DNA of 64,000 nucleotides, from contig NZ_LNUP01000002.1 of NCBI RefSeq assembly GCF_001512295.1, positions 400,027 to 464,026 of the forward strand, given 5' to 3'. Origin of the DNA: Pseudomonas sp. EpS/L25 (lineage in GTDB: Bacteria; Pseudomonadota; Gammaproteobacteria; Pseudomonadales; Pseudomonadaceae). Under the pieces are notes generated by a model, which saw nothing but the letters and a program-made list of their open reading frames with translations, had not been told where the DNA came from and searched no databases. The first letter of the stretch is position 1; every line of letters begins with the position of its first letter. This document shows, piece by piece, positions 1-8,020 of the stretch. A program made the translations under genes and the position numbers.

Positions 1-1
1 G

Positions 2-724
2 GAGCACTTCTACCGCGTCACCCTGGAGCCCGAGCAGCTCACCCTGGAAACAGGTCGACTGGGCGGACTCTGGAGCGACTTCACCCTGCACTTTGGCCAG
101 GCTGGCCAAGTACCACGACCACCGGTCAAGGCGCTGTCGCAATGGCACCTGGCCCTGGCTCTCGCGGCCGGGGCGATCTCGGGCGTGGTCACCTCTCCCA
201 ACGGGCGCGTCTTGGTACTCAAGGGCGACACCTATAAGGAAAAGGTCAGCCGCACCGAATTCACTGAGGATGAGGACGGCAACGTCTTGGAGTCGCGCAT
301 CCTGACCGACCGTTTCGTGCCCGTGATCCGGGCTTGGGACATGACACCGGGATCTCAGACGCTGGGACAGGTCCTGACCATCACCTCGGCGCCGGCAGCG
401 GCCGAGCCACCACCACCTGCAGCACCTGAACCGCTCCGGCTACCGGCTGGACGCTTCGACCCTGGTCGGATCGTCATGACGGCAGCCGTAAGCGAGCTGG
501 TGGAGCGCGGTGAGCTCAACCCCGTGACCTACCTGCGGCGTCACCTGCAGGCGGACTGGGGCGAGCTTGACCAAGAGGACAAGCACAGCAACGACCAGGC
601 CCTGCGCTTGGGCAATCGGCTGTTCTCCAGCTACGACACCCCAATGTCCGATGAGCCCCAGCTCTGGATCATCACCGAAGCCGATCGCAGCGTGACCACG
701 CTGCTGTTGCCCTCAGACTACTAG
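2..724 (+). CDS. Partial ICE/plasmid-type protein (DUF6094-like C-terminus plus 'plasmid-related' tail)
   Basis: The frame is open from the window edge, so the N-terminus is missing; about 240 residues remain. The last ~75 residues (HLQADWGEL, RLGNRLFSSY, LWIITEADRS) resemble the small 'plasmid-related' domain often carried by integrative conjugative elements. The preceding part, around VLVLKGDTYKEK, resembles the C-terminus of DUF6094 proteins found next to helicases in such elements. A proline/alanine-rich linker at about nt 390-450 joins the two. No catalytic motif is visible in what remains. The next gene, a large helicase, fits an accessory-element origin. Family assignment is from memory; the biochemical role is unknown. 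Confidence 0.6.
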   Translation, partial: EHFYRVTLEPEQLTLETGRLGGLWSDFTLHFGQAGQVPRPPVKALSQWHLALALAAGAISGVVTSPNGRVLVLKGDTYKEKVSRTEFTEDEDGNVLESRILTDRFVPVIRAWDMTPGSQTLGQVLTITSAPAAAEPPPPAAPEPLRLPAGRFDPGRIVMTAAVSELVERGELNPVTYLRRHLQADWGELDQEDKHSNDQALRLGNRLFSSYDTPMSDEPQLWIITEADRSVTTLLLPSDY

Positions 725-991
725 CTGACTTGCTTGGGTAACCCAGCGGCCCAAAAGTCAATGAAAATAACGAAGAGGAAGCCACTGATATTTCCTGCGG
801 CCAGCACGCTCAAGATCAAATCGAGATGGATCGTCATTAGCCAAACCCTCGGCACTGATACTTCATAGACTCACTGCGCCTTCGCCGCTTCAGACCTGCA
901 ATTTCACCTTTTGCTCAACCATTAACCCCACTGGGTACGCCGATACCCATCCGGGGTCGGCCGTGCCCGTTTCTCATTTCAGGAGATCCAC

Positions 992-3235
992 ATGACCGAC
1001 CTCAACGCTGGCCAACCGGCCCTGCTCACCACCGTCAGCCTGACCGACTTCATCGCCGAGTTCGGCGAGGGTCTGCTCGACTCCCTCAACCGCTCCAACC
1101 CACCGGTCTATGCCGGCGCTGCTCATCCCGGACGCCAGGCCGTGATGGCGGATCTCAAACGCACTCCGTTCCCTGCTCAAGTCGATGTCGTCCAGGCGAT
1201 CGCCGCGCTGCTGCTCGACCGCGGCGAACAGGCCGGCATCATCAACGCCGAGATGGGGACCGGGAAAACCATGATGGCCATCGCCGTGGCAGCTGTACTC
1301 CACGCGGAAGGCTACCGCCGCACCCTGGTCGTCTCGCCGCCCCACCTGATCTACAAGTGGCGGCGCGAGATCCTGGAAACCGTCCCGGGCGCGCGCGTCT
1401 GGGTACTCAACGGGCCTGACACCCTGGTGAAGCTGCTCAAGCTCCGCCAGGCCCTCGGCGAGCCGTACGATGGTCGTCAGGAGTTCTTCATCCTGGGCCG
1501 CGTGCGGATGCGGATGGGCTTTCACTGGCGGCTGGCGTGCGGTACGCGCCGCGCCGCCGGCGGACGGAGACTGGCCTGCTGTACGGACTGTGGTCGCGTG
1601 CTCGAGGACGAGGAAGGCAACTCCCTCACCCTGGAGGACTTCCAGCGCGAGGAACGGCGCCGACATTGTCCGAAGTGCAAGGCGCCCCTCTGGACGCTGA
1701 TGCGCCCGGGCAAGGCCGCGAGTGGTGACAGACGCAGCGTGATCCTCAAGTCGATGTGCCGCATACCCACCATCGGCCCCATCCGGGCCGAGAAGTTGGT
1801 GACGGACTTCGGCGAAGAGTTTCTCGCCACGATGCTGGCTGACAACGTCCACGAGTTCATCAATCTGATGGACGCCAAGGGCAACTTCGTCTTCAGCGAC
1901 CGCCAGGCCAAGCGCATGGAGCGGGCGATGGCCAACCTGGAGTTCGGCTTCGGCGAGGGCGGCTACCAACCGACCGAGTTCATCAAGCGCTACCTCCCGG
2001 ACGGCTACTTCGACCTGCTGGTGGTGGACGAGGGACACGAGTACAAGAACAGCGGTTCGGCGCAGGGCCAGGCAATGGGGGTGCTGGCAGCGAAAGCGCG
2101 CAAAACGCTGCTGCTGACCGGCACACTCATGGGCGGCTACGCCGACGACCTGTTCTACCTCCTGTTCCGGATCCTCTCCCGGCGCATGATCGAGGACGGC
2201 TACCGACCGAACGCGCGCGGCAGCCTGGCCCCTGCGGCCATGTCGTTCATGCGCGACCACGGCGTGCTCAAGGACATCTACACCGAGCGCGACAGCCAAT
2301 CGCACAAGACCGCACGGGGCAAGAAGCTATCGGTACGGACGGTGAAGGCCCCAGGCTTCGGCCCCAAAGGCATCCATCGCTTCGTGCTGCCCTTTACCGT
2401 GTTCCTCAAGCTCAAGGACATCGGCGGCAATGTGCTGCCGGCGTACCAGGAGGAGTTCGTCGACATCCCGATGGAGGCGCACCAGGAAGCGGCCTATCGG
2501 CAGCTGGCCAGCAAACTGACCGCGGAGCTCCGCCAGGCTCTGGCACGGCGAGACACCACGCTACTTGGGGTGGTGCTCAATGTGCTGCTGGCCTGGCCGG
2601 ACTGCTGTTTTCGGCCGGAGGTGGTGAAACACCCTTGGACCCGGGACACCTTGGCCAGGGTCGACGCGATCTTCGACGAAGACCAGGCGAGCCCCAAGGA
2701 GGAGGCGCTGATCGAGCTGTGCCGTCAGGAGAAGGCGCTGAGCCGCAAGGTGCTGGCCTACACCGTCTACAGCGGCACCCGGGACACGACCAGTCGGCTC
2801 AAGCGCTTGCTCGAGCAGGCCGGTCTGAAGGTGGCGGTCCTGCGTGCCTCGGTGGAAACGGCCCGGCGCGAGGATTGGATCCTCGACCAGGTCGACCGTG
2901 GCGTCGACGTGCTGATCACCAACCCGGAGCTGGTGAAGACAGGTCTGGATCTGCTGGACTTCCCGACCATCGTCTTCCTGCAGACGGGCTACAACGTCTA
3001 CACCCTGCAGCAGGCCGCGCGCCGGTCGTGGCGGATCGGGCAGAAGCAGGCGGTACGGGTGCTGTTCTTCGGCTATGCCGGTAGCTCGCAGATCACCTGC
3101 CTGCAGCTGATGGCCAAGAAGATCGCGGTGGCTCAGAGCACGTCGGGAGACGTTCCGGAGTCAGGGCTCGATGCGCTGAACCAGGATGGTGATTCGGTTG
3201 AGATGGCGTTGGCTAGACAGCTGGTGAGTGGATGA
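992..3235 (+). CDS. SNF2/DEAD-box-type helicase of an integrative element
   Basis: 747 residues with a superfamily-2 helicase layout. Walker A (AEMGTGKT) is near residue 86, motif II reads VVDEGHEYKN near 343 (DEGH instead of DEAH/DEXH), motif III-like LLLTGTLMGG follows, and motif VI (QQAARRSWRIGQKQ) is near 672. A four-cysteine insertion (CCTDC near 196, CPKC near 228) looks like a zinc ribbon between motifs I and II. The start is set by AGGAG about 8 nt upstream of the ATG. Such helicases are typical cargo of ICEs beside DUF6094-type genes. Substrate and role (element maintenance or transfer) are not evident from the sequence. Confidence 0.8.
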   Translation: MTDLNAGQPALLTTVSLTDFIAEFGEGLLDSLNRSNPPVYAGAAHPGRQAVMADLKRTPFPAQVDVVQAIAALLLDRGEQAGIINAEMGTGKTMMAIAVAAVLHAEGYRRTLVVSPPHLIYKWRREILETVPGARVWVLNGPDTLVKLLKLRQALGEPYDGRQEFFILGRVRMRMGFHWRLACGTRRAAGGRRLACCTDCGRVLEDEEGNSLTLEDFQREERRRHCPKCKAPLWTLMRPGKAASGDRRSVILKSMCRIPTIGPIRAEKLVTDFGEEFLATMLADNVHEFINLMDAKGNFVFSDRQAKRMERAMANLEFGFGEGGYQPTEFIKRYLPDGYFDLLVVDEGHEYKNSGSAQGQAMGVLAAKARKTLLLTGTLMGGYADDLFYLLFRILSRRMIEDGYRPNARGSLAPAAMSFMRDHGVLKDIYTERDSQSHKTARGKKLSVRTVKAPGFGPKGIHRFVLPFTVFLKLKDIGGNVLPAYQEEFVDIPMEAHQEAAYRQLASKLTAELRQALARRDTTLLGVVLNVLLAWPDCCFRPEVVKHPWTRDTLARVDAIFDEDQASPKEEALIELCRQEKALSRKVLAYTVYSGTRDTTSRLKRLLEQAGLKVAVLRASVETARREDWILDQVDRGVDVLITNPELVKTGLDLLDFPTIVFLQTGYNVYTLQQAARRSWRIGQKQAVRVLFFGYAGSSQITCLQLMAKKIAVAQSTSGDVPESGLDALNQDGDSVEMALARQLVSG

Positions 3236-3241
3236 AATTTC

Positions 3242-3259
3242 GCCCCTCCTTGGAGGGGC
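3242..3259 (+). terminator. GC-rich inverted repeat behind the helicase
   Basis: A perfect 8-bp inverted repeat (GCCCCTCC/GGAGGGGC) lies just behind the helicase stop. It has no T-run, so intrinsic termination is uncertain. Confidence 0.3.
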
Positions 3260-3342
3260 CCTCCCTCGCTAGTCTGATCGAGCAGCTACAAGCGCTTCCT
3301 CATACGCATCAGGCCACGATCAAAAAACTGTATTTTCTTACG

Positions 3343-3354
3343 CACAATTTTGTG
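3343..3354. promoter_or_regulatory. Possible operator of the toxin-antitoxin operon
   Basis: CACAA-TT-TTGTG is a perfect inverted repeat in an AT-rich stretch about 130 bp upstream of the antitoxin start. Phd/YefM antitoxins usually repress their own promoter through such dyads; this assignment is inference. Confidence 0.3.
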
Positions 3355-3481
3355 TATCATTGACCTGCGCGTGCCATACCTATGACTAAGCTAAATACTT
3401 TGATCGCACCGACACGAAAACCGAACTGACTCAGACGATCACACCTACCTACTGCTAATTGATGAATTGAGGCCACAGCGC

Positions 3482-3763
3482 ATGAGTGCACTCCTAGACC
3501 GGGCTGAACAGGCGGTGTCCGCTACAGCAATGGTTCGAGGCTTTAGCGCGAAATTGAAAGAAGTCACCAGTGGTGAGGTCACTCACCTGGTGATTTTTAA
3601 GGACAACGAGCCAGCTGCAGTGTTGGTAGGCGTAGAGGCCTACCAAGCTCTGCAGGACGAACTTGAAGACCTTCGTACTGAGCGTCTTGCCATTGAGCGC
3701 CTTTCCACCTTGGACAAACAGAAGACAGTGAGCCTTGAGGACATGGAGGCTCGCTTCGAATAG
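3482..3763 (+). CDS. Phd/YefM-family antitoxin
   Basis: 93-residue protein with a Phd/YefM-like N-terminus (MVRGFSAKLKEVTSGEVTHLVIFKDNEPAAVLVG) and a charged C-terminal tail, as expected for an antitoxin that binds its operator with the N-terminus and the toxin with the tail. The ATG at 3482 has GAGG nine bases upstream; an in-frame TTG at 3467 is a less likely start. The RelE-like toxin begins 10 bp after its stop. Known for the family: the labile antitoxin neutralises the RNase toxin and autoregulates the operon. Such pairs often stabilise mobile elements, which fits this location. Confidence 0.8.
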   Translation: MSALLDRAEQAVSATAMVRGFSAKLKEVTSGEVTHLVIFKDNEPAAVLVGVEAYQALQDELEDLRTERLAIERLSTLDKQKTVSLEDMEARFE

Positions 3764-3773
3764 GCAAAGGCTG

Positions 3774-4058
3774 ATGAAATGGAGCGTTCGGTTTCACCCT
3801 GATGTCGAGCAAGATCTCGTCCAGCTAGGCAAAGCTGAGGCGAAAAGGGTACTGAAAGTCATCCGGGAGCGAATCGCTGAAGGTGAACCTGAAAAAATTG
3901 GCAAGCCGCTCCGTGGTGCCCTCGCAGGACATCGCAGGATCAGGACCGGTGATGTACGCATCGTTTACAGGATCGAAGGCACGGAAATCATACTGGTCCT
4001 ATGTGTAGGGGCCAGACGTGATGACGAGGTTTACGACGCTGCCAATAGAAGAGTCTGA
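3774..4058 (+). CDS. RelE/ParE-family toxin
   Basis: 94-residue basic protein with the RelE/ParE fold signature: MKWSVRFHPDVEQDL at the N-terminus, GKPLRGALAGHRRIRTGDVR in the middle and IVYRIEGTEIILVLCVGARRDDEVY near the end. RelE members cleave mRNA on the ribosome and ParE members poison gyrase; the sequence alone does not separate the two. AAAGG lies 3-7 nt before the ATG, and the 10-bp gap to the antitoxin stop indicates one transcript. A strong terminator follows 6 bp after the stop. Confidence 0.8.
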   Translation: MKWSVRFHPDVEQDLVQLGKAEAKRVLKVIRERIAEGEPEKIGKPLRGALAGHRRIRTGDVRIVYRIEGTEIILVLCVGARRDDEVYDAANRRV

Positions 4059-4064
4059 TGACAT

Positions 4065-4090
4065 CCCCCGCTTCGGCGGGGGTTTCTTTT
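4065..4090 (+). terminator. Rho-independent terminator of the toxin-antitoxin operon
   Basis: A 7-bp stem (CCCCCGC/GCGGGGG) with a TTCG tetraloop is followed by TTTCTTTT, directly behind the toxin stop. Confidence 0.9.
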
Positions 4091-4152
4091 GTCTATAGCT
4101 CAACGACTACACACCGCTTGTCGCACTAGATGGCTGGTAGCTGGAAAAATCT

Positions 4153-5028
4153 TCAAAAAGAGAAGGTAATCAGTCGGGAAGCAGCGTCTCGAAAACGACC
4201 GCTATCGACTGTGGATTCAACCGGTGAACGCAACACACTAAATCCTGCGTAAGCAGGAGGGTGTTGCAGATGAAACAAAGACCTCGGATCTACTACACCG
4301 AAAGCCAGAAAGCGTTGATGTGGGATCGCTCGACCGGGACCACGCGGGGGCGGCGGGGTGTCCAGGGTCTGCAGCGAGTTGGCGTCGGCGCCGAGGGCGC
4401 TGACCCGGAAGGCACGCCCCTGGGCATTGGCCACCAGCTCGCCGCGCACGGCCACGTTCTGACCCGGCTTGAGCAGGGCCTGCAGGCGCAGGGCTTCATG
4501 GGGCGGCAGGCGCAGGGCGGTACCGTCCTGCAGCAGGGCGCCGTTCACGTCGCCACGGGGACCGTGCAGCAGCTGGACGATCTGGCCCTGGAGACTGTCG
4601 CCATCGCGTTCGGCGCCAGGTGCCGGGGGCGCTGGCGGACGGCGACCGCCCACGCGATCCGGGCCTTCATCGGTGACCGTCTTGCCGGTCTGGACATTGG
4701 TCAGGGACACCGCCTGGACCAGCGGCAGGCTGGCGGCGCGCAGGCCGGCGACGTTGACGCTGTCACCCGGTTTGAAGGTGGCGGCCAGCTGCTCGGACAG
4801 GTGCGGCGGGGTATTGACCTCGGTGCCGTCGGCCAGGATCAGGCCGTCGATATCGCCGCGGGGATTGAGCAGGAATTGCTTGAGCTGGCCCTGCTGGGTG
4901 GGAATCTGGGCGCTGGCCGCGGTGGTGGTGGCGCTGCTGCCGGCGGGTGCGGTCTGTGCCAGGACGAGGCCGCTGACGGACAGCAGGGCGAAGGTCCCGA
5001 TCACGAGGGTTTGGGTCTTGGTAGGCAT
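4153..5028 (-). CDS. Exported OB-fold-like repeat protein, C-terminus probably replaced by IS sequence
   Basis: Residues 1-24 form a Sec signal peptide (TLVIGTFALLSVSGLVLAQ). Two similar modules follow, each with NPRGDIDGLIL.DGTEV.PP or GPRGDVNGALLQDGTALRLPP and then a KPG..V.V.G strand, suggesting two small beta-barrel (OB-like) repeats. After PPPPRGPGRA, near 4320, the frame continues into the IS30 remnant, so the last ~57 residues are probably not native. It is preceded by an RpoN promoter and two dyads next to an NtrC-type regulator gene, so it is probably that regulator's target. AGGAG sits 6 nt before the ATG. Function unknown; periplasmic location inferred. Confidence 0.6.
   Translation of the reverse strand: MPTKTQTLVIGTFALLSVSGLVLAQTAPAGSSATTTAASAQIPTQQGQLKQFLLNPRGDIDGLILADGTEVNTPPHLSEQLAATFKPGDSVNVAGLRAASLPLVQAVSLTNVQTGKTVTDEGPDRVGGRRPPAPPAPGAERDGDSLQGQIVQLLHGPRGDVNGALLQDGTALRLPPHEALRLQALLKPGQNVAVRGELVANAQGRAFRVSALGADANSLQTLDTPPPPRGPGRAIPHQRFLAFGVVDPRSLFHLQHPPAYAGFSVLRSPVESTVDSGRFRDAASRLITFSF
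4205..4320 (+). mobile_element. Remnant of an IS30-family insertion sequence (5' end only)
   Basis: An ATG at 4261 opens a frame reading MKQRPRIYYTESQKALMWDR, which matches my recollection of the N-terminus of IS30-family transposases (the family continues W..G.SL.EIA..FDR). Homology stops after about 20 codons and the frame then runs antisense through the neighbouring exported protein. Upstream, the stretch around 4208-4233 (TTCAACCGGTGAACGCAACAC) could be the left terminal inverted repeat. Only about 115 bp of the element seem to remain, at the join between accessory and core DNA. The exact left end and the IS name are not established. Confidence 0.5.
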
Positions 5029-5062
5029 GGATGACTCCTGCGGTGGTTGACGATCAGGCTAT

Positions 5063-5078
5063 TGCAGGGCCTGTGCCA
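5063..5078 (-). promoter_or_regulatory. RpoN (sigma-54) -24/-12 promoter
   Basis: On the minus strand TGGCACAGGCCCTGCA has GG and GC exactly 10 nt apart, matching the TGGCAC-N5-TTGCA consensus with one change in the -12 box. It lies about 35 bp upstream of the exported-protein start. Confidence 0.8.
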
Positions 5079-5096
5079 GGTTTTATTTTATATATA

Positions 5097-5109
5097 AATC
5101 AATAGCTTG
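5097..5109 (+). promoter_or_regulatory. IHF binding site
   Basis: AATCAATAGCTTG matches the IHF consensus WATCAANNNNTTR at every position. It sits in an AT-rich block between the sigma-54 box and the two upstream dyads, where IHF would bend the DNA. Confidence 0.65.
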
Positions 5110-5141
5110 CGATTTTAGGCGGCCATTCGGGCCAGGCATTG

Positions 5142-5179
5142 CGTCCGGCTGGCGGACAGGCCTGTCGGCAAAGCGGACA
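5142..5179. promoter_or_regulatory. Tandem upstream activator sites for the NtrC-type regulator
   Basis: Two dyads share the pattern TGTCSG-N5-CGGACA: 5163-5179 (TGTCGGcaaagCGGACA) and 5142-5158 (CGTCCGgctggCGGACA). Their centres are 21 bp apart, two helical turns, as expected for cooperative binding of an NtrC-type activator dimer pair. The sites lie between the regulator's stop codon and the RpoN promoter. Binding by the adjacent regulator is inference. Confidence 0.65.
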
Positions 5180-5181
5180 GC

Positions 5182-6519
5182 CTAGGCGGGGCTGTCGTCT
5201 GCACCGACACCCAGGCCCAGCCGACTCAGCTTGGTATAGAGCAGCTGGCGATGGATGCCCAGGCGGCGGGCCGCTTCGGCGCGATTGCCGCCGCTGCGCC
5301 GCAGGGCGCGCTCGATCAGCAGGCGTTCCAGGCGCGCGGTGGCTTCGGCCAGGGTCTCCTCCGGCCAGCTGGTGTCGATGGCTAACTCATCCGGTGCCTC
5401 GCCCTGCAGGAAGGCCAGGTCGGCGGCGACGATGCGCTCGCCCTGGGCCAGGGTCGCGGCGCGCTGGATGGCGTTGCGCAATTCCCGTACGTTGCCCGGC
5501 CAGGGGTGGCGCAGCAGCAAGGCGGCGGCATCGTCCGCCAGCACCCGGCCGCTGGGGGCGAGGAAGTGTTCGGCCAGGGGCAGGATGTCGGCACGACGCT
5601 CGCGCAGGGCGGGCAGGTGGATGGGCACCACGTGCAGGCGATAGAAGAGGTCCTCGCGGAAGTCGCCGCTGGCGACGCGCTGGGCCAGGTCGCGGTGGGT
5701 GGCGGCCACCAGGCGCACGTCCAGGCGCACCGGCGCGCCACCCACCGGGGTCACCTCGCGCTCCTGCAGGGCACGCAGGATCTTGGCTTGCATCGGCAGT
5801 GGCATGTCGCCGATCTCGTCGAGAAAGAGAGTGCCGCCCTGGGCTTCGCGAAAGGCGCCGAGGCGATTGGCGGTGGCCCCGCTGAAGGCGCCGCGCACAT
5901 GGCCGAAGAGTTCGCTCTCCAGCAGGTCCGGCGGGATGGCCGCGCAGTTGACCGCCACGAAGGGCGCGCCGTGTCTCTTGCCGTGCTCGTGGATGGCGCG
6001 GGCTACCAGCTCCTTGCCGGTGCCGGTCTCGCCGGTGACCAGCACCGTGGCCTCGCTGTCCACCAGGCGGCCAATGGCCTTCTGCACCTGGCGCAGGGCG
6101 TCGCTGCCGCCCACCAGGGTATGGCCCTCGACCTCCGCCGGTGGCGCACTGGCCGGGCCGCGCTGGGCGGTCATGCCGGCCAGCACCCGGATCAATTCCT
6201 CGCGGCCGATGGGTTTGGTGAGATGGTCGAAGGCGCCCAGGCGCATGGCTTCGATGGTGTTGCCGGCGCTGGCGAAGGCGGTGAGCACCGTCACCGGCGG
6301 CGGCTCGGGGAGGGCGCGGATGCGCGCCAGCACCTCCAGGCCATCCAGCCCGGGCATGCGCAGGTCGAGCAGCACGGCGGCCACCGTCTCCCGTTGCAGC
6401 AGGGCCAAGCCGGCTTCGCCCTGGTCGGCCTGGAGCACCCGGTAGCCCTGGTCCGCGGCGGTTTCCGCCAAGGCGTCGCGCAGGCCGGCGTCGTCGTCGA
6501 TGATTAGCAGGGTTGGCAT
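5182..6519 (-). CDS. NtrC-family sigma-54-dependent response regulator
   Basis: 445 residues. The receiver domain (about 1-115) carries acidic residues D8-D10, phospho-acceptor D52 (VLLDLRMPG) and K in LTKPIG. The AAA+ domain (about 135-360) has Walker A GETGTGKE, an RpoN-contact loop reading GAFSGA instead of the usual GAFTGA, and Walker B GGTLFLDEIGD. A Fis-type helix-turn-helix ends the protein (GGNRAEAARRLGIHRQLLYTKL). It overlaps the histidine kinase gene by 16 bp, so the two are co-transcribed and form a pair. The downstream exported-protein gene carries an RpoN promoter and is the probable target. Confidence 0.93.
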   Translation of the reverse strand: MPTLLIIDDDAGLRDALAETAADQGYRVLQADQGEAGLALLQRETVAAVLLDLRMPGLDGLEVLARIRALPEPPPVTVLTAFASAGNTIEAMRLGAFDHLTKPIGREELIRVLAGMTAQRGPASAPPAEVEGHTLVGGSDALRQVQKAIGRLVDSEATVLVTGETGTGKELVARAIHEHGKRHGAPFVAVNCAAIPPDLLESELFGHVRGAFSGATANRLGAFREAQGGTLFLDEIGDMPLPMQAKILRALQEREVTPVGGAPVRLDVRLVAATHRDLAQRVASGDFREDLFYRLHVVPIHLPALRERRADILPLAEHFLAPSGRVLADDAAALLLRHPWPGNVRELRNAIQRAATLAQGERIVAADLAFLQGEAPDELAIDTSWPEETLAEATARLERLLIERALRRSGGNRAEAARRLGIHRQLLYTKLSRLGLGVGADDSPA

Positions 6520-7949
6520 GGCAGCAGGATCTCGAAGCGGGTGGGGGCGGGTTGTTCGGCCAGGCGCGCCTCGCCGCCGTGGGCGCGTGCGGTCTCGCGG
6601 ACCAGGGCCAGACCCAGGCCGGTGCCCTCGGGGCGACCGGTGACGAAGGGTTCGAACAGCTGGGCGCGCAGATCGGCGGGTGGGCCCTGGCCCTCGTCCT
6701 CCACCGCCAGTAACAGCCAGTCGCCGCGCCGGCTGGCGTCGAGGCGGATCTCGCTGCCCGCCGGGGCGGCCTGGAGGGCGTTGAGCAGCAGGTTGTCCAG
6801 GGCGCGGGCCAGGGCGTCGCGGTCGAAATAGCCCTGTTCGACCGCCACCTGGGCGGTCAGACGGAGGCCGCGCTGGCCGGCATGGTCTTCATGACCGGCC
6901 AGGACTTCGTGGCAGAAAGCCGGTAGTTCCACGGTGGTCGGCTGTAGCTGCGGCGGCTGGGTGAGGTCGAGCAGGCGCCGCAGCAGGACGTCCAGCCGGG
7001 TGATCTGCGTGAGGATGGCGTCCAGGGCACGCTGCTGACGGCTGCTATCGCCGGCCAGGGCGTTCTCGGCCTTGAGGCGCATGGCGGCCAGGGGATTGCG
7101 GATCTCGTGGGCGACCCCAGCGGCCACTCGGCCCAGGGCGGCCAGCCGCTCGCTGGCGTGGACCTGGGTGGTCAGCCGCTGGGCCTCGTCGCGTGCCTGG
7201 GCCAGGCGCTGGCCGGCCTGGTTGAGCGCGGCCAGCACCCGGTCGAGTTCCCGTTCGCCGGTGAGGGCCAGGGTGGGCAGGTCGTGGCTGGCATTGGCGG
7301 CGAGATCGCGCTCGACCCGCGCGACATGGCGCGACCACTGCCAGGTCAGGCGGCCGAGCAGCAGGGTGGTCGCCAGCATGGCCAGCAGTAGCAGGCCCAG
7401 GCCCAGCTTGAGTTGGCGCTGACCACTGCTCTCGGCGAAGGTCAGGCGGGTCAGAGTCCAGGCGGCGAGATCGGCGATCGGGCCGGGCAGCGGGCAGGCG
7501 GCGAGCAGGGTGGTGGTGCCGCCGCTGCTGAGGCGGTCGGTCAGGCTGCGCGCGTCGGCGAGGGTCGCCGCGATGAGACTGGACAGGCGCTGGCGCTCGG
7601 CGCTGGACAGTTCGAAGGCACTGGCTTCGGCCAGGGGGCCGGCCTGCTCCTGCCAGAGGCCGCCGGCCATGCCGCGATAGCGCAGCAGGGCGGTGGCGGC
7701 CACGCCTGTAAGGCCCTGGCGCAACGCCGGATCATTCAGCCCGGCGCTGGGGCCGGACCAGCCGTTGCTGTAGAAGCGATAGCTGCTGGCGATGGCCTGG
7801 CAGGCCTGCTCGGCTTCCACCCTGGCCTGGCCGAGCTGGGCGCTTTCCGATTGCCGCAACAGCAAGACCATCAGCCAGCCGACCCCGACGGCCATGCCGC
7901 CGAGCAACAGCAACACGGCCAGCAGGCGACTGCGCAGCGATCCGAACAT
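6504..7949 (-). CDS. Membrane sensor histidine kinase
   Basis: 481 residues starting at the ATG preceded by GGAAGAG; an earlier in-frame start at 7988 lacks a binding site. Transmembrane helices lie near residues 8-31 and 188-208 and enclose a ~155-residue periplasmic sensor of unrecognised type. A linker/HAMP-like region follows, then the H-box GVAHEIRNPLAAM, a DNLLLNALQAA N-box, DEGQG and GTGLGLALV, so the kinase core is complete. The gene overlaps the NtrC-type regulator. The organisation resembles the DctB/ZraS kinase group that pairs with RpoN activators; the signal is unknown. Confidence 0.9.
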   Translation of the reverse strand: MFGSLRSRLLAVLLLLGGMAVGVGWLMVLLLRQSESAQLGQARVEAEQACQAIASSYRFYSNGWSGPSAGLNDPALRQGLTGVAATALLRYRGMAGGLWQEQAGPLAEASAFELSSAERQRLSSLIAATLADARSLTDRLSSGGTTTLLAACPLPGPIADLAAWTLTRLTFAESSGQRQLKLGLGLLLLAMLATTLLLGRLTWQWSRHVARVERDLAANASHDLPTLALTGERELDRVLAALNQAGQRLAQARDEAQRLTTQVHASERLAALGRVAAGVAHEIRNPLAAMRLKAENALAGDSSRQQRALDAILTQITRLDVLLRRLLDLTQPPQLQPTTVELPAFCHEVLAGHEDHAGQRGLRLTAQVAVEQGYFDRDALARALDNLLLNALQAAPAGSEIRLDASRRGDWLLLAVEDEGQGPPADLRAQLFEPFVTGRPEGTGLGLALVRETARAHGGEARLAEQPAPTRFEILLPCQPC

Positions 7950-8020
7950 GGGTTTCTCTTCCAGGCCTTGGCCTGGATAGAGTGCCACACCCGGGCGGAG
8001 TTCGAGTGCCAGAGCGGACG

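Noticed and set aside
974-2305. 443-codon frame antisense to the helicase
   Set aside because: Mirror of the helicase coding strand in high-GC DNA; no domain, and the sense frame has intact helicase motifs.
3242-3259. Strong terminator behind the helicase
   Set aside because: Stem is good but there is no T-run, so it is listed only as a weak candidate.
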